Positions 49,731-61,610 of a stretch of 64,000 nt of DNA are shown piece after piece (position 1 is the first letter of the stretch; the number at the start of each line of letters is the position of its first letter). Source of the DNA: Manis javanica (lineage: Eukaryota > Chordata > Mammalia > Pholidota > Manidae). Position numbers and translations under genes: made by a program. The notes beneath the pieces were generated by a model. It was given only the letters and a program-made list of their open reading frames with translations. It searched no databases and had not been told where the DNA came from. The stretch is from NCBI RefSeq assembly GCF_040802235.1, contig NC_133156.1:139483173-139547172 (forward strand), given 5' to 3'.

Positions 49731-52700
49731 TTAAGAAAATAATAAATTGCATAAAAAGGCCATGTATTAAAACTTAAGACAATTTTATTTTATAATGATA
49801 CATAGTAAATTCTTACTTCATCCCTACTGAAAAAAAACACTAGGCAGTCTGTGGTTAGAGTTGAAGTTCATATTTATTCAGATAATTTATCGTTCATTAC
49901 CATTAGTGGATATTTTATTTCACCTTATAACCAAAGTGTAAAATCTGGCCTAAAACCTTATAAAAAGCTTATTTATAAAATATTGGATTTCTGTGCTCTT
50001 AACTGTTTCTATAGGGCTCAGGTGTTCTTAATTGATACCAGTGTTTGGCCCAAAATACATGGGAATGTCTCTGCCAGCAGTGTTCTCTCCTGAATTGCGA
50101 AGGTTACAGATAGGTTTAATTTATTTATGTTAACCCATTTGCAAGAGATCAATGAAAAAGTCACATGGGAAAGAGACTCTTTCTATGGCAAAAATAAGTA
50201 TACTGAAGTGAAGGTGATCAAGAATCACATTGTAACTTCAGAACAGATTTCACTGCAGAGAGAAGTCCGTGTATAAATGCTGGTCCCCACTGGGAGGGCT
50301 TTTTCATTAGCAAGTCCACATCCCTGTTCCAGGCTTTCCTGATGGCATTCCATCCAGGTAGCCCATGGAAGATATGGAGGCAGAAGTTTGTGTATCTATC
50401 CATTTCCTGCCAGAATGTCATTCCTCCATGTTTAATTACAAGTTATGCAAAAGAAAAAGGAAGACAGCAGAGTAATAGGTAGTTTCATTTCATTTTTCTG
50501 AAGATAAGTGTGGAAACTCCCCAAAGAGTTACTTTTCAGGAGTAGATTATCTCTTCCAGGGCACCGGCCTGCAGTTCCCCCTGTGACAGACAAGCTCATG
50601 ACAGCAGCCTGACCATTAATGCCCTAGTCAGAGTTGAGCCTCAGAGTGAAACCGCTTTCAGTCTCTTTGTTAAAACCTCAGTAAACTTCTGTTTGTGTTT
50701 AGAATAATGCATTTCATGATTTTTTTTAAACTTGGCTTTTTTCAAAAGTAGCTCTTTAGAAGCAGTGAAATGTAAGTTCTTTGGGAAGGCTTCCCTAAAT
50801 GTCCACTGTGTGCATGTTTCAAAAAGTCATAGACTGGACCCATAGCACTTCAGTGAAGCTTTTACTTCTTTGTGAAAGGAGACAGGGCAGAATTCCTACT
50901 TTCCCACTTGAAAAGAGGCAACTGTGAGCCTTGGAGGGCTGGGGAGTGGGTAGCCTGGTGGCAGATGGAAGCCACTTGTTTAGAGGCAAGTACCCACATG
51001 AATATGATCCTTTTCTGCTTCTGCCTTATTAAAGAAAAAAAAAAAAAGAAGAGCTGAAACAGCCCCGGGAGGAGTAGGTTGTCATGGTCAGAGAGGCCAA
51101 CTTTCTCCCCCTGATGGTTCTCCTCCAGAACAGCAGTGACCTAAAACATGGAGTGTGGACAAAACCTGGGCTTCCGTGTGGAATAAAGTAGGTGAGAGAG
51201 AAAAGCTAAAGGTTTCATCAGGGTACATGATGAATCATTACAGTTATGGGGAGATTAATTGGATAGGTTAACAAAATGTGCCTAGCTATTGGTTTCTTTA
51301 AATCTTGCCCTTTTTGCATCTACTTATTTTAAAAAATTTTAAATTTTCCTGCTTTTATTTCAACAAACTTTATTTTTTACAGTGGAAGTGTGGACGTCAC
51401 TTTGATCCAGGTAGAGCCCACCTTATGCTGAATGCTGGTGTTACAGATGTGCAGCCATGTCTGAGATGTGGTTGCCACCTGGAAACGATTCTCTAGACAA
51501 AACACCCTAAGGAAATTAGCAGCTTTTGTATTCCTCGAACCTGTGAACCTAAACACAGAGAGTGAAGGCAGGTGTCACACTTCCTAAAGCCAAGTCTGTC
51601 CCCTTGACTGTTTTTACGTGGGATAATTACAGTGGGAAGGTAGAGGAGCAAGAAGAAGGCTGGTTGGTTATTCCATCCGGTGGTAGTTTGGAAATATCTA
51701 TGCTCTTTCTTAGGTTCATGTGGCTCTTTGTTTTTTCGTTCATTCCCATTTTCCTCTTGTTTCCGTCCTTGAGTTTCACCCACTTCCCTTGTGTTGAACA
51801 GTTTGCATCATTTCTTCCTGCTTCTTAGCATCACACACAGAATTTTACACCATCCATCATGCAGCATCATGCAGGCAGACAGCCTTCGACACATGCATTC
51901 CAGGCTGCCGGAATGCACAGCCAAACAGAATCCTTAAGCTTTGATTCATCATTTCTACCCGACGGTGTCCAATCCTAGATTCTTACATAATGCATCCTTT
52001 CCATCTGCCTATTTGGCAAAAACAACAGAAAAATGAGAGCCCATGTCTGAAGGAATTGAAGGATTTTATCCAGTGAAATATTCAAATGTAGGAAATACCA
52101 TGCCATAGAATCATCAAAGCAGAGTTTATGTGGTTTCTTAACTAAAAAAAGAAAAAAAAATGTATCCAACAGAAATGCAAGGTCCATAGAAAGATAAAAG
52201 CACGTGTTCCTGGCGTGTGGCCCATTCTTGTTTTACATCCCAAACGAGTGTTTTTCTTTTCCCTGTGGGAGAGTTTGTTTTGCCATCACATTGAATATTG
52301 GCCAAAGCTAGTGGCTGGTAGTGTTGTCTGCCCTGCCTCTTGGTTGGGTGAATTTTTGAGAAGCTTTTCTTGGTGCCAGACCAGCCTGCTACAGAGGCGC
52401 CACTGAGGAATAGCCAGGTGTACTTGACATTCATGTTCCAAGAAAGACGTTGGTACCTCATGAAAATATTGACACATGCATAAAAACCTTTTGTGAGAGG
52501 GTAGACCTAGAGAAACGAGTCATCGCCTAGTCTCCCACACCCCTGGTGAGATGGTTGTGACTTGTTCTCACTTCTCAGTGGGACAGGTTCACATCTGAGC
52601 CATTCCCTCCCTGTCGTGCTGGGTCCTGTTCCTTTCTCATGCTGCAAATCCCTCTCTGGATTGCAGTCAGATGGTTGGGAGGGAAAGCATTGTGAGAAAA

Positions 52701-52779
52701 AAAATCACCAGAGCAGCTATTCCAGGTTTAGAAGAAATAAACTTAGACCCATTTAAAGTAACTCCTTTCTTTTTTTTTT

Positions 52780-52865
52780 TTTACATAGAAGGAAACTGAG
52801 GCCCAAAGAGGAGATTTGTCCAAGGTAACGTGCTCGAGTAGGAAAGACCAAGAAGTTAGAATGTC
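52780..52865 (-). repeat. MIR SINE fragment, antisense
   Basis: TAGAAGGAAACTGAGGCCCAAAGAGGAGATTTGTCCAAGGTAACGTGCTCGAGTAGG is the antisense MIR core (GAGGAAACTGAGGCCCAGAGAG, GCCCAAGGTCAC). A poly-T run lies just upstream. Confidence 0.65.
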
Positions 52866-55800
52866 CTCTCCTCAGATCACCACCTCCTTTTTAACAGTTT
52901 TAGGTCAACCAAGTAAAATGTTTTTAGGTTGGGAAAAGAAAGATACTCGGCATCGTATGCTCTCCACGTTAGTGTAACAACCTGGGGACATTTTGTAAGT
53001 CAGGACTACTTTTTTGCCAGCTTATCTTTAGTGCTTTGTGAAACTGGTTTGCCAAAAATACCTTTAGCTGGAAACTAGCTTTGGGGAGTCAAATGAATGC
53101 ATATGTGAACAGAACAATGTTGGGACCAGAACTTAGAATTGGCCATTTGCAACAAAAACCCATCCACTTTGGACCGCGACTAGCTTCCTGGCTGGAGCCC
53201 TTGATCTTTACCTTAAGAGTCTGAGCAAATTGGTATTTTGAGTCATTCAACTCAAGCAGGCAACACTCTGAATACTTTCCATCTTTTAGCACTGTGTCTG
53301 TGTGGTGCCTGTGTTCTTTGACACTCTGGCCATGGTTTCTGTCTGCCTTTTGGCCCCTGTCTCTGTATATACATTTGGTGTTCCTCTTTCTGTTTGTCTG
53401 GAATGGCCAGACTGTGGTCATTATCTTATAAAGAATACTCCTTGATAGGGGCTAATAATACTTTGGCATCTGTAAGAATGAGTCAGGCACAAGAAACCAA
53501 GAATTGGAACTTCTCTAGGAAAATGTGGAACCCTGGAAATCATATGGACTGGGAGTCATATGGAAAATCAAAGTCTTTCCTGTTTTTATAATGATCCATG
53601 GGAGGAAAGGAAGGACATAGTGAAATAGGTAAGACTACAAATGGCAAGAATGACCATCAGTGAGACATTTCAAGGCTGTGGCAGTGTTCTTATTATACAT
53701 CTGCATGTGCACATATACATACATGCATACAGATGAGCTTCAGTCTGGGCACCTATGAACTAGTGACTCTGGGAGGGTTGGGGGACCCCTTTGATTACAT
53801 CCCAGTGGACATCAATTTCTGAATCTGCTTATGCAGGGCTACCCAGGAGATTTGTAATCTCTCTTGAACACAGCAGCCTAGAGGTCCTGCTACAGCTCAG
53901 CCTTAATATCATTAAGTGGAGGATCTTGTCTAGGAAGCAACAGACCTAGATGACTGAGCATAGTTCATGTAGAATTATAGAATTTCCAGAAAGAGCCAAG
54001 TGAAATGTTCAAAAGGATAGCATCGAGGAGCTGGAGTGTAGGAGCATGCCTCAAACCTGAGGATTCTTCAGACCGGAGTGGCAAAAAGCTCTGTTAGATA
54101 CCCCAACTCTGTTTTTAAGTATGAGTAGAGCAAAAATGGCCTTGTTTAGTAAACACTGGCATTCTGGTCTTAGAGCTCCCCTACCCACCTAGTGAAATTT
54201 GAAGGAACTTAAATTTTATTTAGGGAGGAAGAGAAAGAACAAGAGTGGGTGACTATTAGTGAACTTAATGACCCAGGAGATGTAGGTTGAAAATACAAGC
54301 TGTTCAGATAAATTCTTAGATGGGTAGGTCTGAGGTGTAGCCTTGAGTCTGAGTCAAGGAATGCCATTAAAATGCACCCTGACGTGGGAAACAGACCACT
54401 AAGCTTTAAAAAAGGATCTGACTTAATCCATCCACTTGGGGGTCCATTCCTTTACATTTTTAGGTACCTGATCTTTGCCAGAAGCTGGGCCCAGAACACT
54501 AACTGCCCACTCATACACACACACACATGCAGTCTTGTGCCCTCATGTCATATATGATCTAGGCGAGCAGGCAAGCATGTAAGTAACTAACTTTACAAAG
54601 CTACAGAGGAATGAAATAAATATCATGCAGGGACTAACAATTGGCTGTGGAAACAACACTGAAAACGGTTGACTGTGCTGTGAGAAATGGGAGTGGCATC
54701 TCAAGAACCTTAGCACCTGAGCTGTAGGCCACATTTGTGGGGCTGGGGTAAGGGGGGAATGGAAAAGGCGGGGTGTCTGGCCTAAGGAATCAATCCAAGT
54801 GAGGCAGAGGGCCAGCATGATGCCCAGGGACCCATGAGAGCTGCGTCATGGCACGCAGGGAAGACGTGGGAAGAGAAGCAGGGGGTCTATCTTCAGGATC
54901 AAATGATTAGAGGTCTCTAGTTGAGAATTTTATAGAGAGAAACATTTGGAGAGAAGGAAGACAGGACTATTAGGGGACCAAGAACTGAACTAGAAAAACA
55001 TCACTTTCTACATTCAAACTTGATAAAGAGCTTCAAAAGAGCCACAGTGAAGCCATGTACTTTTCCTGTTGGTCTCAGACCTGAAGGACTAAGAATTGAA
55101 GAAGAAATTGAGTAGGACAGAGAACATCAAGCACAGACGCTTTATGAAAAACCAAATGAGATATTCTGGCCTGAGGGTCTTGTTGCCATGGGCTGATTTC
55201 ATTATTTAATGTGGAAATGGGTTCTTTGCAGTCAAGAACTTATTTAGCAGAAAGAGGAACTTAACAGAACGTAGTAAATATTCCTCTGAGTTAGACCATC
55301 AGAGTACACAGTAAACTAAAAATTCAGTGGGTTGAAAATCAAAGTTTCAATATTCTTTTTATTGTTGTTTTATCACATAGGGTTAATTGTTTGCTTGCAT
55401 TTGGGGATAGTGTGCAGCCTAATCAGAATGCCCCTAAGCTATTAGTTCCAACAGCACACACCCACAAAGCAATTCAGAAGGACCTACAATGTACTGGGGC
55501 TTTGGTGAGCTGAAACCAGCAGTCCTGCCTCCCACTGACCGCAGTTGCACATGGGAGCTGCTGCTTCTAGAAGGTGCAGTGTGTCAGTCTGACTGGCCAG
55601 TGGAACAGTCAGAAGAGTCCGAGCACCTAAGTCTGCAGGTTTCTTCTATTTTTCCCTTCCCTGTCTCTGGGCTGTAGCAACTGGTCAGCCCTGTCCTTTT
55701 CTTTTGTATGAGTAAGGACATGAGGTGTTTGAGCTAATTTCATCGGCAGAGCTGAGACTTCTGAAAGCTGAGTACCTGTTTTGTAACCAGCCCAAGTAGA

Positions 55801-57436
55801 GTGTTCAGAATGCAGTGTGTGGGCTCTGGCAATGGGAATTCACTCATGCAGGTGGCTGTGTGAGCTCTGCTGGAGGGAACATGAGCTATATATGCAGGAA
55901 CATGATTTATCTTTTGCTTTTAATAGTCCATTCATATCCCACCTACTTTCTTCACCCCACACCCCACAGTGCTCTGTTGAAGTCATAATTCTCTGTTAAA
56001 TGACATTTTGTCCCATGGAAATGATACCATCCTATAGTCTAGGTACAGAAGAGGTAAAAGATGACCTGGACAGTGAGTCACAGGGTTTGATCTCCAGTAA
56101 ATCTTTTTTTCTTTTGCTGACTTGTTAATTTAGAAACAAAAAGTTCACCATGGAATAAGTCAGGGAGCCAAGGATGAGTAGTGGCTTCTCAGGGCACAGA
56201 AAGTAGAAGTTAAACAGCAAAGCAGTTGAATTAAACAATTGTCTCTTCAGTTTCTTAATGTTGCAAGAGAGTCCTGAGACCTAAAAATGCTGGAATAAAT
56301 GGCCAGGCACTGAATTCATGGTTAATGTAATTAGTCATGTCACTTGGGTACTTTAAACTTAAAATCAGTGGAAGCTAACCCTGGACTGACCTATCAGTGC
56401 AAATGAGCATGAACATGGTCATCAGTATTCCGCATAATATTTTAAAAGTTAATAGTGTGCGTGCTTTCATAAGGTACTCTCCTCTCTCATCAAACTCAGA
56501 ATTGCATCTTGCATCTTCCCAGCCTTGAGTGGGATTCAGTTGCTGTTGGGGGATGCACAGCCCCTGAGAAGTCAGGATAACTGGCAGCAAGCCAGCAGAG
56601 GACGAAACCCAAGCCCACGGCGGTGGCTGCAATTCGGCTGGCCCCAGACACTAGCTTCCTGTTTAGGCTCCTTTGTGAGCAGCAGCTTGGTTTCAGATCT
56701 TAATTCTGTCTTGGCTTCAGGAGCCCAGTGCCCACTCTAGGATCACACTGAGGCTGGGCTGACTCAGAGGAAGAAGCCCTCCTGGTGAGTCATCCGCCCT
56801 ACTTCCTGTGGGGCCAGAGTTTTCTTTGGAGTTTTCTCATCCAAGTGGTCCCTGGCCTCAGCCTGGAAGGTCCGGGAAGCTCAGGAGGAGGAGAACTGAA
56901 CTTCTGCAGGTCTTACTCCTGCATTTCATCACTAATGAAAGGCCTCATGTCATTCCATGAACAGTTTATTTCAAGGAAAAACAGGAAACTGGTGGGTAGA
57001 GAATCAGAGTTTTCTGTTGTGAATACACATCTCATCAAAGCACTCAAACGCTCCCCCTCATCTGTGTTACTTTGGGGGCATATAGACTTACTGTAGGGGA
57101 CACAGTGCCTCTGTTTCAGAGATTTATAATCTAAAACACATGACCCTAGTCCAGATTGTATGTGTGTGTGTAAAGACACATAGACAAAAACTGGAAATAT
57201 TGTAATAGGCTTACCTTTCTCCTTGCTGGCTCAGGTTAAGATTGGTACCTAAGGAAACGATGCTCAAGAAGTTTTACAATCTTTAACTCATGAACTCAGT
57301 GTGTGGACTCAATAACACAGGAAGGACTAGCCTGGCATACCCTGAAGGGTAACTGTTAAATAATGCTGAGCTAGGAAGAAAGAGGCACAAGAAACATTTC
57401 ATCACATGAAAAAGGAAAATAAGAGATGAGTTTTTT

Positions 57437-58547
57437 TGTTTTTTTTTTTCAAGTTTTTACTATCTGGCTTTTTTTTTTTTTTTTTTTGAGAGGGCATCTC
57501 TCATATTTATTGATCAAATGGTTGTTAACAACAATAAAATTCAGTATAGGGGGGTCAACGCTCAATGTACAATCATTAATCCATCTCAAGCCTAATTCTC
57601 GTCAGTCTCCAATCTTCTGAAGCATAACAAACAAGTTCTTACATGGTGAATGAATTCTTACATAGTGAATAAATTCTTACATGGTGAACAGTACAAGGGC
57701 ATTCATCACAGAAACTTTCGGTTTTGATCATGCATTATGACCTATAAACAATCAGGTCAAATATGAATATTCGTTTGATTTTTGTACTTGATTTATATGT
57801 TGATCCCACATTTCTCCTATTATTATTATTATTTTTATTTTTAATAAAATGCTGAAGTGGTAGGTAGATGCAAGATAAAGGTAGAAAACATAGTTTAGTG
57901 CTGTAAGAAGGCAAATGTAGATGATCAGATGATCAGGTGTGTGCCTATGGACTAAGTATTAATCCAGGCTAGACAAGGGCAGCAAGACATCCACGGATGC
58001 AGAAGATTTCTCTCAAAGCAGGGGGGGTGAGGTTCTGAGCCTCACCTCTGTTGATCCCCAATTTCTCACCTGATAGTCCCCCTGCGACTGTGCCTGTCTT
58101 AGGTTGTTCCTCCCTTGAGGAATCTTACCCGTCTCTGGCTAACCAGTCATCTTCCGGAGCCATACAGGGAAATGTAAAGTTGGTAAGTGAGAGAGAAGCC
58201 ATATTGTTTGCAAAGGTTAGCTTTTTACTTCTTTGCAGATTTATGCCCTGTGGCTTCTATGCCCAGCACTTGTCTCGAGGTATCTTTACCACCTGGAGGA
58301 ATTATGATACTCGGTAAATTCGATATGAGGCACGAATTCTATTTAAGGGTTGTAATTAGGAAGGAAGAAGAAAAGCTATAGATGTAGCATATGAAGGAAA
58401 CATGGGAGGATTATTTCTTTGACATATCTTCTTGTATAGTACCTTAAGTATGTATAGGTTTTAAACTACTAACTAATTTGCACACACATATTAACATAAT
58501 AGGAATACGGTGACATAAACAAAGCAAATCTATAATTACCATCCAAG
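57437..58547 (-). mobile_element. Young non-LTR retrotransposon insertion, minus strand
   Basis: A unit of about 1.1 kb is bounded by a perfect 14-bp direct repeat, GAGATGAGTTTTTT at 57423-57436 and 58548-58561. On the minus strand the body ends with an AATAAA signal (TTTATTGATC on +, near 57508), then CTCTC and an A tail of about 20. A further spacer of about 20 bases and a second A-rich run precede the duplication. The body holds a triplicated 18-21-bp motif (TTCTTACAT(G/A)GTGAA, 57636-57688). No open frame of note exists on its minus strand, so it is a 5'-truncated 3' end of an L1-type element or a non-autonomous relative. The sequence looks like a high-copy, lineage-specific repeat, but I cannot name the family. 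Confidence 0.85.
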
Positions 58548-59231
58548 GAGATGAGTTTTTTAAGAAGAACTGTATTTTTTGAACTCCCGACAACCAGTAT
58601 TATACAGAATTTTATATCCACAGTAGCACGGGCTTCCTAAAGTGGAGAATTCAGCAGTGCAGGGGTACCTGAGGCCATGTTTCTTTCCTTTGTCACGTTA
58701 TCAGGTATCAGCTCAGGGATTCACTGTCTCCCGCATTTCCTTTTTATACTTAACAAGAAGTCACAGGAGGACAGTTAACACTGATGATGCTCACAGATAG
58801 AGCCCATCTGAGAGAAGAGCTGCCTCAGCCCCGCCATTAGAAGGACCTCCAAGAACAGCATACAGAGGACCTGCCCTGCTGTCCCTGCATCTACTGAGTC
58901 TTCCCTGCCTTCCCAGCAGGAGGTCGACCTTCCCCCACTGACACAGATACTTCCCCCACCTCCTAAGAGAAGCATTCGTAGCATGAATGTCAATAAAATA
59001 GCAAACGCTCATGAGATACTGCCAGACAGGGAGGGTCCTAGTGGGCTCCAAGGTAATAATTATTAAATGGTAATTATTACAATATGGTTTGCATTCCACT
59101 TAAAACATTAAAGTCTCTTGTTTTAACCCTTTTCAAGTAATAGGCTTATGTAGATGGGTTTTTTTTTTCCTCACCCAAATATATTTTATGGTAGGATGTT
59201 TAGTGTTTGGTGTTTTGGGGGAAGTTGGAGT

Positions 59232-59250
59232 GGGGTGGGGGGAAAGGGGG
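59232..59250 (+). other. G-rich run with quadruplex potential
   Basis: GGGGTGGGGGGAAAGGGGG can supply four G3 blocks with short loops if the six-G run is split. It is a composition-based candidate with no evidence of function. Confidence 0.3.
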
Positions 59251-60852
59251 CTACAAGAGGGATACAGGCTGGGGAGCCTGCCAGCCTCTGCAGTGTGACC
59301 AGCTCAGCCCACCTGATTAATGAATTTATTTTTTTTAACAACTGTTGAATTAAGGAGCTTGTACCTTTAGAGGTTTCCAAACGTGTTGAAAGGGCAGAAG
59401 TGTGGAAGAATTGAAGCTTACAAACTACACAGGTACTTGTATAAGTTTTGTAAATTTACCTCATCTCCCCACCTAGATTGTAAACAAGTCAGAAAATAGC
59501 TATTAATTGTGTTATGTGTCTTCTCAAAACCCCTAGCCCAGGGCTGGTCAGAACTCTTAGAAGCACAGACCTTCGGAACTAGAAGGCGGTCATAGCCACC
59601 CCTGGTCAGGGAGGGAGCCAGTTTTGCCTACCTAAGCAGCAAGGAGCAGGTGCTGTCCAGGGACAGGCTGTCTGAACTTCCTGTGGGAAGGGAAGCGGAA
59701 TATTTTTGCATTTGTTTGGAACCATCTGCAAAGTTGTTACACATTCAACTTGATAAACGTATGTCACCTAATCGAATACGAGCTGTCGAGTACAGAAAAG
59801 AAATGTGTGGATTAGGTCTTTAGGCAACAATGAGGTAATTAATTAAGGTCAAGCCGGCTCCATGCCAACTATATACCCCAGAATAAATACCTAAAGCAAG
59901 AAGGCTGAACTAACTTTCAAAAGAGTTGAATCTGGGTAATGTTCAACGTCATGGGCTATCAGACATATATATTGGGAATCACACAGTTGGAGGACTTCAG
60001 AGGCCATCAGATCACACAGTGTGTCCCAGTGACTTCGCCACCATCCCAGAGCCAGTTTTGCCAGAGAAGGAACTAGAGCCTAGTAAACCTGCTGATTCTC
60101 CACCTACTCTTCCTCATAGCATCACCTTCTTTGAACCATCACTGAGCACAGATGAGTTTTTATTTTCCTTTTCCAAAACCATCCTATACTATTTATTTCC
60201 TCTACTGTATGTGCACATCTAGCAAGAGTGTATCATATTTAGAAAAATCAGCAGTGTGACTGCATCTCAGAAACCGGGCTCTGTGGGCAAAAACATTTGG
60301 TAAACTCGCTATGCATTGTCTCTTGGAGATTTAGAACACACATTGGCATAGAAGGTCTTTGAGAATTTTGCAGTTTAAAAAAAGTTTAACTTTGTATCAA
60401 ATTATTTGCATGCCTCATGCTTCTTAATACATAGTATCTATTAACATCTGGAAGAAACCACACTCCTAGGACATATTCAGAAACACCAGTGAGCTCATTA
60501 ATTTCCAAACCTCGGATATTTCAGAGCAAGCGTTGGTAATCACCGGGTTAAATATGGAGAGGGTGGAAGCAGTGGTATTTGTTTGGGGAGGGTCATAGAG
60601 AATTGAAAGATTTAAAGAAGGCATCTCATAGAATTCTATATAAAGAAAGATAGGAGGTAAATGAAACAACCTTTTTTTAAAAAAAAGAAAACCTTTTATT
60701 CTAGTAATTCTGTTAAATCAGTTAATGTGTGTGCATTAGATTGTACTCAGAAGTCACATAAAAATTTCTTTGTAAAAATACCACAAGGAGATTAAAGATG
60801 GTGGCATGAGAGAGTGTATATCAAATGATACCTTAATAAAAAAATTTTTTTT

Positions 60853-61015
60853 AAAAGATGGTGTCATGGAAGTGAGACAGAAACCTCCTCCCAAAACCGC
60901 ATATAATACAAAAATACAGCACATACAACTTACCCTGAAATTGTGACTGGAAAGAAGCCTGTGACAGACTGCTTACATCTGGGGAAAACAGAAGACCTCC
61001 CGGAAAAAGAAAAGC
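60853..61015 (+). mobile_element. L1 5'-UTR-like segment
   Basis: AAGATGGTGTCATGGAAGTGAG, ACAGAAACCTCCTCCCAAAACC and CTGTGACAGACTGCTTACATCTGGGG resemble the start of an L1 5' UTR (an AAGATGGCGGC...-type start). A second, similar start, AAAGATGGTGGCATGAGAG, lies 60 bp upstream at about 60794. It runs directly into ORF2-derived sequence, so most of the element is missing. Confidence 0.4.
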
Positions 61016-61019
61016 AACA

Positions 61020-61610
61020 GCCAATGCTCAGATTCACTTGGAACTGCAAGGGCCCCAAGTAGACAAAACAATCTTGAAAAAGAAGAAAGTTGAAGGACTC
61101 ATACTCCTCATTTGAAAACTTACTATAAACCTGCAATGACTAAAGCGGTTTGGTACTGGCATTAAGGACGGACATATAGACCAATGGAATGGGACTGAGA
61201 GTCCAGAAATAAACCTTCAGCTATGTAACTGAGTTTTGACAAGCTTGCCAAGTCCACTCAATGGGGGAAAGGTAAGTCATTTTAACAGATGGTGCTGGAA
61301 TAACTGGATTGTCACGTGCAAAAGAATGGAGTCGGATACCTAACCCGCTATTTACAAAAATTTACTCAAAATGGATTAACACCTAAATATAAGAGCTACA
61401 ACCATAAAACTCTTAGAAGAAAATGTAGGGCAAATCTTTACAAGCTTGGATTTGCAATGGATCTTAGATACGACATCAAAAGCTTGTTCAACAAAAGAAA
61501 AAAACTGTATTTCATCAAAATTAAAAATTTTTTGTATATAAAAGAACATTGCCAAGAAAGTGAAAAGAAAAACTATAGCAGGAGAGAAAATACAGCCAAT
61601 CTCATAACTG
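61020..61610 (+). pseudogene. L1 ORF2 C-terminal-region fragment, broken
   Basis: GGAACTGCAAGGGCCCCAAGTAG, AACAATCTTGAAAAAGAAG, GTTTGGTACTGGCATTAAGGACGGACATATAGACCAATGGAA, GGTGCTGGAATAACTGGATTGTCAC, CTCAAAATGGATTAACACCTAAA and TTCATCAAAATTAAAAATTTTTTG are landmarks of the region downstream of the reverse transcriptase in L1 ORF2. Frames are interrupted by small indels and stops. The longest remnant frame starts near 61316 and runs 116 codons, partly into non-L1 sequence. There is no L1 3' UTR or A tail, so the copy is truncated at both ends. Confidence 0.8.

Noticed and set aside
57480..58560. Possible CRISPR-like or regulatory tandem array suggested by repeated TTCTTACAT motifs
   Set aside because: Only three imperfect adjacent copies, located inside a retrotransposon body with A tail and target duplication; a feature of the element.
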